Positions 7,618-15,238 of a DNA stretch of 34,381 nt are shown one piece after another. This DNA is from Weissella kandleri (GTDB taxonomy: Bacteria; Bacillota; Bacilli; Lactobacillales; Lactobacillaceae). The stretch's first letter is position 1; every line of letters begins with the position of its first letter. The stretch lies in contig NZ_JQBP01000005.1 of the NCBI RefSeq assembly GCF_001438705.1, positions 1 through 34,381 of the forward strand, written 5' to 3'. The translations under genes were made by a program, and so were the position numbers. The notes under the pieces are model-generated. The model saw only the letters and a list, made by a program, of their open reading frames with translations, was not told the origin of the DNA and searched no databases.

Positions 7618-9813
7618 ATGAAAATAGTTATATTAGCTGAAAAACCTAGTCAGGCTACGTCATATTCAAAGGCATTTAATAATAGTAATAAGCAAGAAGG
7701 CTATATCGAAGTTTCTAATGAATATTTTAATGGTGAGACCAAAATAACGTATGGATTTGGTCATCTAGTTGAACTTTTTTTGCCTGAACAGTATGACGAA
7801 AAATACAAAAAATGGGATATAAATAATCTACCGATTATTCCTAGCCCATTTAAATTTAAGATTGGAAAAGGTAAGAAAACTCAATTTAATATTGTTAAAA
7901 AGTTATTATCTGAGGCTGATCAAATTATTATTGCGACCGATGCAGATCGAGAAGGTGAAAATATTGCCTGGTCTATCATTAATCAATCTGGCATTGATGT
8001 GCGAGATAAAATCATAAAGCGATTATGGATTAATTCATTAGAAGTCTCAGCTATTCAAAACGGATTTAACAATTTGCATGACGCAGAACAACATTATTCT
8101 TCATATATAGAAGCACAAACGAGAGAGTTTAGCGATTGGTTGGTCGGAATGAATGCAAGTCCATTGTATTCAATTTCGCTTGGTAAACAGGGTATTAAGG
8201 GTGTATTTTCAATTGGACGTGTACAAACACCAACGTTGTATATGATTTATAAACGGCAAATGGAAATAGAACATTTTAAGCCCGCACCCTATAGTGAGTT
8301 AGTAGTACATGTAAACACTGGATCAAGTGTATTCAATGCTAAGTTAGATCCATTGAAAAAATTTGATAATCGAGAACAATTAAATTCATTTTTATCCGAA
8401 AACAAACTGATGCTTGTGAATGACCATCATAATGCAGATAGTAATTCAAATCTAGGTGTTATTAAGGATGTTATTAAGGATCAGAAGAAAAATCCGAGTC
8501 CTAAACTGTTCTCACTATCAACTCTACAAGCTAAAGCTAATAAATCATTTAAGGCATCAGCACAAAACACTTTGGATGCTGTACAGTCATTGTATGAAAA
8601 GAAGTTTCTAACATATCCTCGAACAGATTCACAATATATTACTAATGAGGAATTTAGTTACTTAGTCGAAAAAATTAATGAGTATTGCGCCTTTGCGCAT
8701 GTTACCAGTGAAGTGACACATAGAGAACCTAGAAAACGTTATGTTGATGGCAAAAAGGTTCAAGAACATCATGCCATTATTCCAACGAAAACGATTCCAA
8801 CAGTCGCCCAATTTGAAAAATTAATGCCGCTGGAAAAATCAATATATGAAATGGTACTTAAAACAACAATTGCGATGTTTTTAAATGATTTACACTATAA
8901 TGAACAAATTATTATGATTGAATCAGGTTTAGCAACGTTTAAAGCAACAGGTCGAGTTATAACTAACCCAGGATGGCAATCATTATTTAAGTCAAACAAT
9001 AAAAAAGGACAGTTAGATAGTGAAGAATTCTTGCCAAATGTAGAAGTTGGCCAAGAGGTGTATGTTGATTTGGTAGACGAGGACAGAGTCACAACGGCTC
9101 CAGCAGCATATACTGAAGGTACATTGATTACTGCTATGAAAAATGCAGGTAGAGAGCTTTCAGAGGACCAGAAAGAAGTCTTGAAGGAAACTGAGGGAAT
9201 CGGGACTGAAGCCACACGAGCAAGTATTATTGAACGCTTGAAGGACAAGAAGTATATAGGATTAAAGAATAATAACTTAATTGTCTCAACATCAGGAACC
9301 ACTTTATGTAAAGCAGTGGAGTTACAACCGTTATTAACTTCACCTGAATTAACAGCACAGTGGGAAATGGCATTGCATGATATTGGTCAAAATAACAGAA
9401 CCCAGCAAGCATTCTTAGAGCAAATTGAAAAATTTGTTTTGAAACTAATTGAAGAAGTTCCAGGCCAAATTTCATCAGACCAGAATCTGGCCACACAAAT
9501 AAATAGCCAGAAAGAAATGGTTGCTGAAGAAAAGGAAAAGCTTGATATGGGTGTATGTCCTGTCTGTAAGAAGGGACATATTATTGATCGAGGTAAATTT
9601 TATGGATGTAGTAATTATAATTCAGAGAATCCTTGTAAGTTTTCTCTACCAGCAAAGTGGTCTGGTAAAACCATACCCAAAGGTGCTATTAAGGATTTAG
9701 TAACTAAAGGTGGTACTAGAGTTATTAAGGGATTTAAAAGTAAATCAGGTAAGACATTTAGTGCAAAATTAAGAATGTTAAACAATAAGTTGATTTTTGA
9801 TTTTGATAAATAG
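7618..9813 (+). CDS. topB: Type IA DNA topoisomerase (TopB/TraE-like)
   Basis: A 731-residue enzyme that relaxes or unlinks DNA by single-strand passage, a common companion of Gram-positive transfer systems (TrsI/TraI class). Visible features: N-terminal Toprim (KIVILAEKPSQA, acidic triad in IATDADREGEN at ~106-115), the GRVQTPTL motif (~200-207), the catalytic tyrosine in LTYPRTDSQY (Y333), and a single C-terminal zinc ribbon (C647, C650, C664, C673). Length matches topoisomerase III-like plasmid proteins. ATG follows GAGAGG and directly adjoins the previous stop. It is last in the mobilisation operon and is followed by a strong hairpin. Confidence 0.9.
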   Translation: MKIVILAEKPSQATSYSKAFNNSNKQEGYIEVSNEYFNGETKITYGFGHLVELFLPEQYDEKYKKWDINNLPIIPSPFKFKIGKGKKTQFNIVKKLLSEADQIIIATDADREGENIAWSIINQSGIDVRDKIIKRLWINSLEVSAIQNGFNNLHDAEQHYSSYIEAQTREFSDWLVGMNASPLYSISLGKQGIKGVFSIGRVQTPTLYMIYKRQMEIEHFKPAPYSELVVHVNTGSSVFNAKLDPLKKFDNREQLNSFLSENKLMLVNDHHNADSNSNLGVIKDVIKDQKKNPSPKLFSLSTLQAKANKSFKASAQNTLDAVQSLYEKKFLTYPRTDSQYITNEEFSYLVEKINEYCAFAHVTSEVTHREPRKRYVDGKKVQEHHAIIPTKTIPTVAQFEKLMPLEKSIYEMVLKTTIAMFLNDLHYNEQIIMIESGLATFKATGRVITNPGWQSLFKSNNKKGQLDSEEFLPNVEVGQEVYVDLVDEDRVTTAPAAYTEGTLITAMKNAGRELSEDQKEVLKETEGIGTEATRASIIERLKDKKYIGLKNNNLIVSTSGTTLCKAVELQPLLTSPELTAQWEMALHDIGQNNRTQQAFLEQIEKFVLKLIEEVPGQISSDQNLATQINSQKEMVAEEKEKLDMGVCPVCKKGHIIDRGKFYGCSNYNSENPCKFSLPAKWSGKTIPKGAIKDLVTKGGTRVIKGFKSKSGKTFSAKLRMLNNKLIFDFDK

Positions 9814-9866
9814 AAAAAATGATTGTTTAATAAACAAAAATTAGAAACTTTTAGCCAGATACTTTT

Positions 9867-9922
9867 ATAAACAAAACTCCAATATAAGTAATTAATATTA
9901 CTTATATTGGAGTTTTGTTTAT
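9867..9922. terminator. Perfect 26-bp bidirectional hairpin
   Basis: Arms 9867-9892 and 9897-9922 are exact complements with a 4-base loop, the outer bases being A-rich on the left and T-rich on the right. It separates two convergent genes (topoisomerase + strand, membrane protein - strand) and should terminate both. Confidence 0.85.
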
Positions 9923-9947
9923 CTTAATTGATTAGTTATATTTTATA

Positions 9948-10766
9948 TTATTTCTGTTTTATTGAATTGAATTGATATATTATTTCATCAAAATTATAAG
10001 TTTTATTAATGACAGTATACTCATTTTTGGACTTGTTTTGAATTTCTTTGATTAATGTGAATTCAGGGTTATTTAGTTGATTTTGTTTATATATAGTATA
10101 TTGAAATCTATTATTGGTATCTTCACTATCAGATGTTAAATATTTATCAATTATAATATCATGAACAAAATGATTATCTTTTGAGCCAACATCATTAAGT
10201 TTAATTATTTTATTTTTATCTAATACAATAGTAGATGATAATAAATATGAAAAAAACAAAAATATAGCGAGTAGAGTATTAAATAATAAAAAAATTAATA
10301 TGGGATTATTCGTTTTTTGTGGTACTTCATAGATTATGTTTTGTAATTCATGATTATTTATAAACATGTTAATAATAAATATCATTTGAAATATTGGGAA
10401 ACTAAAACTAATAATAAAATAAAATGTTTTTTTCCCTAAATTCCCTAAACTCATTGTTGTGTTTGTTCCATTTGAGTAGTATCTATCGCTGAAAATATAA
10501 TCTTTTTCAACTAAATAAGTACATAATAACGAAATATATAATAACCAAAAAATCAAATCAAAATTTTTATAAAATAAAATTAATTGAAGAAATACATACT
10601 TAATATTTTTCATGAAATACATTGACGAAATTGTTATATGAAAAAAATTTATTTTTAAAATTAGTGATGTAATGCATGCTAGAAAAATGAAATTTAATGT
10701 TGGAAATTTTGCTTTGTGTAGTCGTGATAATAAATGTTTAATTAATTCAATCGAAGTATTTTCCAT
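9948..10766 (-). CDS. Unknown multi-pass membrane protein
   Basis: A 272-residue, very AT-rich gene with a good AAAGGAAA site before its ATG. Four hydrophobic spans are visible at roughly 22-42, 68-90, 113-135 and 150-177, followed by a ~90-residue hydrophilic C-terminal region. No family is recognised. Base composition is even lower in GC than the transfer genes and it stands alone on the minus strand, which fits a cargo gene. An exclusion or abortive-infection role is conceivable, but nothing in the sequence shows it. Confidence 0.6.
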   Translation of the reverse strand: MENTSIELIKHLLSRLHKAKFPTLNFIFLACITSLILKINFFHITISSMYFMKNIKYVFLQLILFYKNFDLIFWLLYISLLCTYLVEKDYIFSDRYYSNGTNTTMSLGNLGKKTFYFIISFSFPIFQMIFIINMFINNHELQNIIYEVPQKTNNPILIFLLFNTLLAIFLFFSYLLSSTIVLDKNKIIKLNDVGSKDNHFVHDIIIDKYLTSDSEDTNNRFQYTIYKQNQLNNPEFTLIKEIQNKSKNEYTVINKTYNFDEIIYQFNSIKQK

Positions 10767-10861
10767 AAATAATTTCCTTTTTATACCATTTTAAAATAAA
10801 TATATCATGAATAGTGCTAGTGCATCTATTTTTATATCATCTTAAAGTAACAATTTATTAA

Positions 10862-10954
10862 AAAAATAATTGGACATTTAGAGATGAAATATTAAGGTCA
10901 GGATATAAATATACAATTGATGCTGTAAAAGATGGGAAATTAAAGTATTTTTAG
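10862..10954 (+). pseudogene. Possible C-terminal remnant of a lost gene
   Basis: A 30-codon frame without a start ends in SGYKYTIDAVKDGKLKYF and a TAG, followed six bases later by a proper terminator hairpin. A protein-like tail with a terminator but no beginning suggests the 3' remnant of a gene deleted during rearrangement. It is too short to assign. The rest of the 293-bp gap 10767-11059 holds this fragment, the terminator and the promoter of the polymerase gene. Confidence 0.3.
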
Positions 10955-10959
10955 AAATT

Positions 10960-10990
10960 AAACCTCCTAATATATAAAATGGGAGGTTTT
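10960..10990 (+). terminator. Terminator hairpin before the polymerase gene
   Basis: AAACCTCC (10960-10967) / GGAGGTTT (10982-10989) followed by a short T run. It ends the remnant upstream and insulates the next promoter. Confidence 0.65.
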
Positions 10991-10992
10991 AA

Positions 10993-11022
10993 TTTACATT
11001 TAATTAATTTTTATCGTATAAT
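10993..11022 (+). promoter_or_regulatory. Promoter of the Y-family polymerase gene
   Basis: TTTACA (10993-10998), an 18-bp spacer and a perfect TATAAT (11017-11022), 37 bp before the ATG. An imperfect dyad TTAGTTAAGTTAAACCTAA just downstream could be an operator; no LexA-box consensus is recognised. Confidence 0.65.
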
Positions 11023-11059
11023 TAGTTAAGTTAAACCTAATTAAAAGGAAAAAGATATA

Positions 11060-12388
11060 ATGCTTTTGGATGAAGTAACAAAGAATGAACCGCGCAAAAA
11101 AATAATGTTAATCGATTCTAAAAGCTTTTATGCTAGTGTTGAAAGTGTTGAGCTAGGATTGAATCCTCTCAGGTCGATTTTGATAGTCATGAGTCAACAA
11201 GAGAACACTAATGGTGGTTTAGTTTTAGCGGCTTCACCAATGGCTAAGAAACTATTAGGTATTAGTAATGTTACGAGAAGACGTGATGTACCAAATGATC
11301 CCAGGCTTATTATTGTAGAGCCAAGAATGAATCACTATATTGCGATAAATAAGAAAATTAATGATATATTTAGACAGTATGTTTCTGAAGAAGATCTTCA
11401 TCTTTATTCGATTGATGAATCTATATTAGATGTAACCCCTAATTGGGATTATTTGAAATATAAATTTGGTAAAGACTTAACTATGGTAAAACTTGCCCGC
11501 ATTATTCAACTACATGTTAAACGAGAGTTAGGGATATATTTAACTGTTGGTATCGGAGAAAGTAATGCAATGGCCAAGATGGCTCTAGATATTGAGGCAA
11601 AACATGCAAAAAGTTTGATTGGAGAATGGCATTTTGAAACGATTCCAGAAAAGCTATGGCCAATTGATGATTTTGATGATGTTTGGAGTATTGGTAGAAA
11701 GACTTCAGCTAAGCTTAAGAATTTTGGGATATATTCAATGGGTCAATTAGCTAATACAGATCCTACCTTTTTAAAGAATAAATTTGGTGTCCGGGGTGAA
11801 GAATTGTTTGCTTTATCCTGGGGTGTGGATCGCAGTGTTGTTTCACAAAAGTATCATGTAAAATCGAGTAATATATCTAACAGTCAGGTGCTGCCAAGAG
11901 ATTATTCGGATGTAAGAGAAATCAAAAACGTTATTAGAGAAATTGGCGAACAGGTTGCCTCCCGATTAAGATCCAAGGGAAAACAATCTGGTGTTGTTTC
12001 TTTATACGTAGGCTTTGCCTATTCTAGCGTAGATGAGGATGGAAATAATGGTTTTCATGCACAGATGTCTATTGATTCGACAAACAACTCTGGAGCTATT
12101 GTAAAAGCATTACATTATATTTTCGATACTCATTATCGTGGGCAAACTGTGAGAAATTTAGGTGTTTCAGTAGGTAAATTAAAGAATGAAGGACAAGAAC
12201 AATTAGATCTTTTAAGTGATCAAATTAGACAAGTAAAAGACCGTAAACTTGATGAAACGGTTGATAAAATTAGAAATAAATATGGAGTGACATCGATAGT
12301 TAAACTATCTTCTTTAGGGGAAGGTGGAACTATGATTAATCGTGCTGGGCTGATTGGTGGTCATAACGGGGGAAATTCATATGGTTAA
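11060..12388 (+). CDS. Y-family DNA polymerase (UmuC-like)
   Basis: A 442-residue translesion polymerase of the UmuC/DinB class. Palm motifs are intact: IDSKSFYASVE near the N-terminus (D19) and YSIDES (D119, E120), the three acidic residues that hold the metal ions. A helix-hairpin-helix stretch (VWSIGRKTSAKLKNFGI...) and the little-finger domain follow. The tail carries QLDLL (381-385), a typical beta-clamp binding peptide. Length and companion gene match the UmuC/UvrX-type polymerases common on LAB plasmids, which can confer UV tolerance or mutagenesis and may help complete second-strand synthesis after transfer. It has its own promoter and overlaps the next gene by 8 bases. Confidence 0.9.
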   Translation: MLLDEVTKNEPRKKIMLIDSKSFYASVESVELGLNPLRSILIVMSQQENTNGGLVLAASPMAKKLLGISNVTRRRDVPNDPRLIIVEPRMNHYIAINKKINDIFRQYVSEEDLHLYSIDESILDVTPNWDYLKYKFGKDLTMVKLARIIQLHVKRELGIYLTVGIGESNAMAKMALDIEAKHAKSLIGEWHFETIPEKLWPIDDFDDVWSIGRKTSAKLKNFGIYSMGQLANTDPTFLKNKFGVRGEELFALSWGVDRSVVSQKYHVKSSNISNSQVLPRDYSDVREIKNVIREIGEQVASRLRSKGKQSGVVSLYVGFAYSSVDEDGNNGFHAQMSIDSTNNSGAIVKALHYIFDTHYRGQTVRNLGVSVGKLKNEGQEQLDLLSDQIRQVKDRKLDETVDKIRNKYGVTSIVKLSSLGEGGTMINRAGLIGGHNGGNSYG

Positions 12389-12755
12389 AATGGAAGAATC
12401 TCAAAGAGAGCGGGCAAAGACCTTTTTTGAAAAGGAATATAAAGAACGCGGCATGGTTAAGTGGCAAGGGTATTATTTATCCGATCATACAGAAAATGTA
12501 TCTGAATATACTAATCAGAGAAGAGAAAAGATGCATCAAAGATTAATGCCTAAAATGACATTGGAGGCAATATCAAGTGTTTTATTTACTGCATATGTTA
12601 ATTATAAAGCAGTTAATATTCAGGAAAACGCAATTCTAAACGGATTAGCCCCAGCTATCGTGTCCGGAATGGTTAAAGGATATGATGAGAATAATGTTTA
12701 TATTGGTGACGCCAAATTCGATATGACAGATATTAACTGGGTACAGTTAAAATAA
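12381..12755 (+). CDS. YolD-like partner of the Y-family polymerase
   Basis: A 124-residue protein starting at ATG 12381 inside the end of the polymerase gene. Start choice rests on GGGGGAAAT upstream; the in-frame start 27 bases earlier lacks a site. The N-terminal YKERGMVKWQGYYLSDHTENV resembles the small YolD-type proteins regularly paired with UvrX/UmuC-like polymerases in Firmicutes. Their function is thought to be regulation or assembly of the polymerase. A terminator follows. Confidence 0.7.
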   Translation: MVKMEESQRERAKTFFEKEYKERGMVKWQGYYLSDHTENVSEYTNQRREKMHQRLMPKMTLEAISSVLFTAYVNYKAVNIQENAILNGLAPAIVSGMVKGYDENNVYIGDAKFDMTDINWVQLK

Positions 12756-12774
12756 ATTACATAAGTTAAAAGAT

Positions 12775-12802
12775 AAAGGGCTGCTTTTAAAAGCGGCCCT
12801 TT
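12775..12802 (+). terminator. Terminator of the polymerase operon
   Basis: Stem AAAGGGCTGC (12775-12784) / GCGGCCCTTT (12793-12802) with one G-U pair, continuing into a T run. The 179 bp from here to the next gene hold nothing else I can identify. Confidence 0.85.
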
Positions 12803-12981
12803 TTATTTTTCAAAATTTACAGTAGTCAGTATATCTATCAAAAACGCACATAGCTATTAACAATTGATAGTATTGTGTGGTTAAAGTTTTTTGGATTTAA
12901 AAATGTAGAGATTGTATGTTGTATTAATGCATCAACAAAATTTCTTTTAAAGACTGTTGAAGTGAATCAGGAAATTTAAAA

Positions 12982-13215
12982 TCACCCTTTTTTAACTTTT
13001 AATTTTATGAATATGATTAAAGCTAAAATAATAATTAACATAGTGCGCGCGGCTGGAGTGAGAATATACCAAAGGAATGAGATTATTATTATTGGTAAAA
13101 TTACATACCAAAAACTTGCAATTATTCTGAAAACAATCACTATAAGGCCCCAGAATGCACCGAAGATAGTTCCTATTATTGAGGCACATAATATAAATAA
13201 TAATATTTCAAGCAT
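12982..13215 (-). CDS. Small hydrophobic membrane protein
   Basis: A 77-residue protein that is almost wholly hydrophobic: two to three spans (about 2-30, 33-53, 55-72) and a basic end KLKVKKG. AAAGGAG lies nine bases before the ATG. It is the last gene of a minus-strand trio. Unknown function; the small size and composition would fit an exclusion protein, a holin-like protein or a membrane-active toxin. Confidence 0.6.
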   Translation of the reverse strand: MLEILLFILCASIIGTIFGAFWGLIVIVFRIIASFWYVILPIIIISFLWYILTPAARTMLIIILALIIFIKLKVKKG

Positions 13216-13236
13216 GGTAGCTGTCTCCTTTGAGGA

Positions 13237-13509
13237 CTATGATTCTATCCAATTATATAAAGTAGATAATTTAAGAGATTCAATTCGACTTAAAACGACT
13301 GATTCAGGCATCCTTTCGTTAAATGATCTAATTAATTTCCGAAGGACATAGAAGTATAATTCTTGAGCAGAATCGTTATCAACGGATAGCCAACTATACT
13401 GCACACTTTCATAATTATCGGCATTAAATGTTATGGTGATATGCGTTGATTCTAGTTTTGCGATGATACAAAAGCTTGATTGTGGTGTTTCAATTTTCAT
13501 CGTTACCAT
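13237..13509 (-). CDS. Unknown 90-residue protein
   Basis: Good AAAGGGA site six bases before the ATG. The N-terminal half looks like beta strands (FCIIAKLESTHITITF), the C-terminal half is helical. It has general similarity in size and style to the other small proteins of this strand (13521-13709, 15228-15563) but no clear shared motif. No known family recognised. Confidence 0.6.
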   Translation of the reverse strand: MVTMKIETPQSSFCIIAKLESTHITITFNADNYESVQYSWLSVDNDSAQELYFYVLRKLIRSFNERMPESVVLSRIESLKLSTLYNWIES

Positions 13510-13520
13510 GACATTTCCCT

Positions 13521-13709
13521 TTAGTCCATTTGTTCAGACAGTAAATAATCCCAAAACATTGCATCAAGTAATTTGATATACGTTGAAAACAATTGGGGTT
13601 CTTTACTGAGTTTAATGGCGATTCCATTCTCAAATTTCACCAAGGTCACATATTCTAAACGAGAATATTTAGGCCTGATAAAATATCTTATTTGTGTTCT
13701 TTTAACCAA
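13521..13709 (-). CDS. Unknown 62-residue protein, TTG start
   Basis: Starts at TTG with AGGATG eleven bases upstream; no ATG is available in frame. Contains VKFENGIAIKLSKEP, a beta-hairpin-like stretch, and an acidic end. It is the first gene downstream (on the minus strand) of structured element 1, whose GTCAAAACGAAAT motif lies about 48 bp upstream of the start. Function unknown; candidate establishment or anti-defence gene by position only. Confidence 0.5.
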   Translation of the reverse strand: MVKRTQIRYFIRPKYSRLEYVTLVKFENGIAIKLSKEPQLFSTYIKLLDAMFWDYLLSEQMD

Positions 13710-13756
13710 AGTGCTTTTTACATCCTGAAGCTTATTTAATTAATAACTTATTGTTA

Positions 13757-13970
13757 ATTTCGTTTTGACGACTAAACAAAAACATTTTAGAAATTAATAA
13801 ACAAGGGCGGCTTTGCCGTGTATTCATCCTTGTTTATTAATTGAGAATAATTTTGAACTTCGTTCTTAATTATTCTTAAAATGTTAAAGTTTAAAGGGAA
13901 AAAGAAATAATAAGGTATTAATTAGGTGAGCGGAGTGAGCCTTGTTGACCCCCGCTTGCGGGGACTGGGG
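13757..13970 (-). repeat. Structured element 1 (three-way junction, ~215 nt)
   Basis: Plus-strand order: motif ATTTCGTTTTGAC (13757-13769); an 11-nt gap; outer stem AACATTTTA (13781-13789) / TAAAATGTT (13877-13885). The outer stem encloses hairpin A (14 bp, 13793-13806 / 13828-13841, with inner CGGC/GCCG) and hairpin B (GAATAATT 13845-13852 / AATTATTC 13868-13875, with inner GAAC/GTTC). Then come a spacer containing GAGCGGAGTGAG, and a C-rich/G-rich hairpin: CCCC, GCTTGC, GGGG, then ACT and a second GGGG ending at 13970. It lies in the leader of the minus-strand trio 13709-12982. The same plan recurs at 14342 and 15606. Confidence 0.8.
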
Positions 13971-13977
13971 CTTGCAG

Positions 13978-14005
13978 TAAAAAGAGAGTGTTTATTCTCT
14001 CTCTT
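13978..14005 (-). terminator. Terminator for the 25-residue peptide gene
   Basis: Read on the minus strand, AAGAGAG and CTCTCTT pair around a short loop and continue into a T run just after the peptide's stop codon. It ends the tiny gene's message before structured element 1. Confidence 0.6.
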
Positions 14006-14009
14006 GTAT

Positions 14010-14087
14010 TTACATTTTTGATAATAAAACTAAAGTGACGAACAAGGTAACAACGATATGGATTTCATTTTTGTATTTTTTAATCAT
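14010..14087 (-). CDS. 25-residue membrane peptide
   Basis: Peptide MIKKYKNEIHIVVTLFVTLV plus LLSKM: a lysine-rich start and one hydrophobic helix. AAAGGAG is nine bases upstream of the ATG, a TATAAC-type -10 and a perfect palindrome lie before that, and a terminator follows, so the gene is complete as a unit. Size and shape resemble type I toxin peptides or small membrane regulators, but I recognise no family. An antisense RNA could come from the plus-strand TATAAT at 14111-14116. Confidence 0.5.
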   Translation of the reverse strand: MIKKYKNEIHIVVTLFVTLVLLSKM

Positions 14088-14127
14088 GGAATTGCTCCTT
14101 TAATTTGTGTTATAATTTAGATACAGA

Positions 14128-14153
14128 AACAGGGGTTATTAATAACCCCTGTT
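14128..14153. promoter_or_regulatory. Perfect 13-bp palindrome upstream of peptide gene
   Basis: AACAGGGGTTATT (14128-14140) is followed directly by its exact complement to 14153. It sits where the -35 region of the 25-residue peptide gene should be (minus-strand TATAAC at 14114-14109), and also downstream of the 35-residue gene. It may be an operator, or the stem of a terminator without a clear T run. Confidence 0.5.
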
Positions 14154-14163
14154 GGGTATAAAC

Positions 14164-14271
14164 CTACTTGATTAATGCAAGAACTGCTACTATGAATAGC
14201 ACAACGTCCATTGCAAAACTAATATTATCTCTAATATTAGTCCAAGTGGGCTTTTTTTTATTCCTGCCCAT
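14164..14271 (-). CDS. 35-residue membrane peptide
   Basis: Peptide MGRNKKKPTWTNIRDNISFA followed by a hydrophobic helix (MDVVLFIVAVLALI) and a final K. GAAAGGAG lies eleven bases upstream of this ATG. A second ATG six bases earlier, in another frame, is better spaced from the same site and opens a 28-residue hydrophobic frame (MLWAGIKKSPLGLILEIILV...), so one or both may be made. It follows structured element 2 on the minus strand. Function unknown; a membrane-acting peptide such as a type I toxin is possible. Confidence 0.5.
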   Translation of the reverse strand: MGRNKKKPTWTNIRDNISFAMDVVLFIVAVLALIK

Positions 14272-14341
14272 AACATGGGTAACTCCTTTCTACAAACTTG
14301 TCACTCTGGCTTTCTAAAGCTTCATTTACTGAAACTGATAT

Positions 14342-14558
14342 TAGACGTTGTGACGAACAAGACAAGTCATATCACCATAAATAAATCAAGGACGGTGGAG
14401 CCGTATATTTATCCTTGATTTATTTTATAGACATCCTTATGAATTATATTCATTAGGATTGTCTGTGATATGAATTAATTGAAAGGCACATAAGGCTATC
14501 AGTTTAAGTGAATGTTGGGTTTACGTTTGGTTTTGAACCCCGCTTGCGGGGACTGGGG
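14342..14558 (-). repeat. Structured element 2 (three-way junction, ~215 nt)
   Basis: Same plan as element 1 with different bases: motif core CGTTGTGAC (14346-14354, one change from CGTTTTGAC), a 12-nt gap, outer stem TCATATCAC (14367-14375) / GTGATATGA (14465-14473). Inside are hairpin A, 14 bp (14379-14392 / 14412-14425, inner CGG/CCG), and hairpin B, AGACA-TCCT (14429-14437) / AGGA-TGTCT with one bulged base and inner TGAAT/ATTCA. It ends with CCCC (14538-14541), GCTTGC, GGGG, ACT, GGGG (to 14558). It lies between the minus-strand genes 15029-14604 and the 35-residue peptide gene. Confidence 0.8.
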
Positions 14559-14568
14559 TATATAGAGT

Positions 14569-14588
14569 AGCGTACAATGAAGTACGCT
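14569..14588 (-). terminator. Hairpin after the 141-residue gene
   Basis: AGCGTAC (14569-14575) / GTACGCT (14582-14588), 15 bases past the stop of the minus-strand gene. There is no good T run, so it may be a 3'-end stabiliser or weak terminator. Confidence 0.4.
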
Positions 14589-14603
14589 GAAATTTCTGAT
14601 TAA

Positions 14604-15029
14604 TTAGTCGTTATCACCAGCGAAGTAGGTCATACCATTTTTAAGAACATTATCAAAAGTTTCATGTGCTTCTTTATCAAGTATATGGGACTTTTTATTT
14701 TGTTCATGTTGGTCAGTAGTTACGGTCAAAGCTTGAAACTGTTCCGCTGTCATTGAGCCTGGCTTAATTCCCTTATCAAGGAGTAGTAGAGCTTGATAAA
14801 AAAGTCTGGGTGATTCGTTATTTAAACCGCTGACAATGTTGTAAATTGTTTCAACCAATTTTACGCTAACATTCGCTTCAACCATTTCCACATAATCTTT
14901 TGAAAGTAACTTTTTATAGTGTTCTTTTGGTACCTTGGTGTCCTTATACAAAAATGTCATATCGGAAATGGATTGTACCATTTTTGAGAGTGGTAGTTTA
15001 GTAAAATCATCAAAATATGTTCTAGTCAT
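14604..15029 (-). CDS. Unknown 141-residue acidic protein
   Basis: Soluble, mostly helical, acidic protein ending AGDND; no motif recognised. GAAAGGAA precedes the ATG, which overlaps the upstream gene's stop by one base (ATGA/TAATG style coupling). Third gene of a minus-strand operon whose leader is structured element 3. Small acidic proteins of this kind are common among anti-restriction and anti-CRISPR factors, but there is no direct evidence here. Confidence 0.6.
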   Translation of the reverse strand: MTRTYFDDFTKLPLSKMVQSISDMTFLYKDTKVPKEHYKKLLSKDYVEMVEANVSVKLVETIYNIVSGLNNESPRLFYQALLLLDKGIKPGSMTAEQFQALTVTTDQHEQNKKSHILDKEAHETFDNVLKNGMTYFAGDND

Positions 15030-15238
15030 TATTTGTTCCTTTCAGAAAGCCTTAATGTGACGTTTTGTTCTGTATTTAATGCGTACTTTAAATTATTAAT
15101 CAATATACGCAATTCTTGTTTGCTTAAGTTAATCTCATTAAAATTTGATTGCTCAAATAGTTGTTTACTAATATTGAATTCACTGGAACCTTCTGAATTA
15201 TCGTTATTCCAGTAAAATAATGATAAATTATATGACAT
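15029..15238 (-). CDS. Unknown 69-residue acidic protein
   Basis: Preceded by GGAGAA and overlapping the gene upstream by 11 bases, so co-translated with it. Rich in N, S, E and D; one helical stretch (SKQELRILINNLKYAL). No family recognised. Confidence 0.55.
   Translation of the reverse strand: MSYNLSLFYWNNDNSEGSSEFNISKQLFEQSNFNEINLSKQELRILINNLKYALNTEQNVTLRLSERNK

Noticed and set aside
9867-9922. Transposon terminal inverted repeats or MITE
   Set aside because: The 26-bp arms are separated by only four bases and lie between convergent gene ends, which is a terminator arrangement.
13007-13351. Plus-strand 114-codon frame across the minus-strand trio
   Set aside because: Opposite frames have good binding sites and plausible proteins; this one has neither and spans two genes.
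13757-13970. tRNA-like cloverleaf
   Set aside because: The three-way junction lacks acceptor stem/T-loop consensus and CCA context, and is too large.
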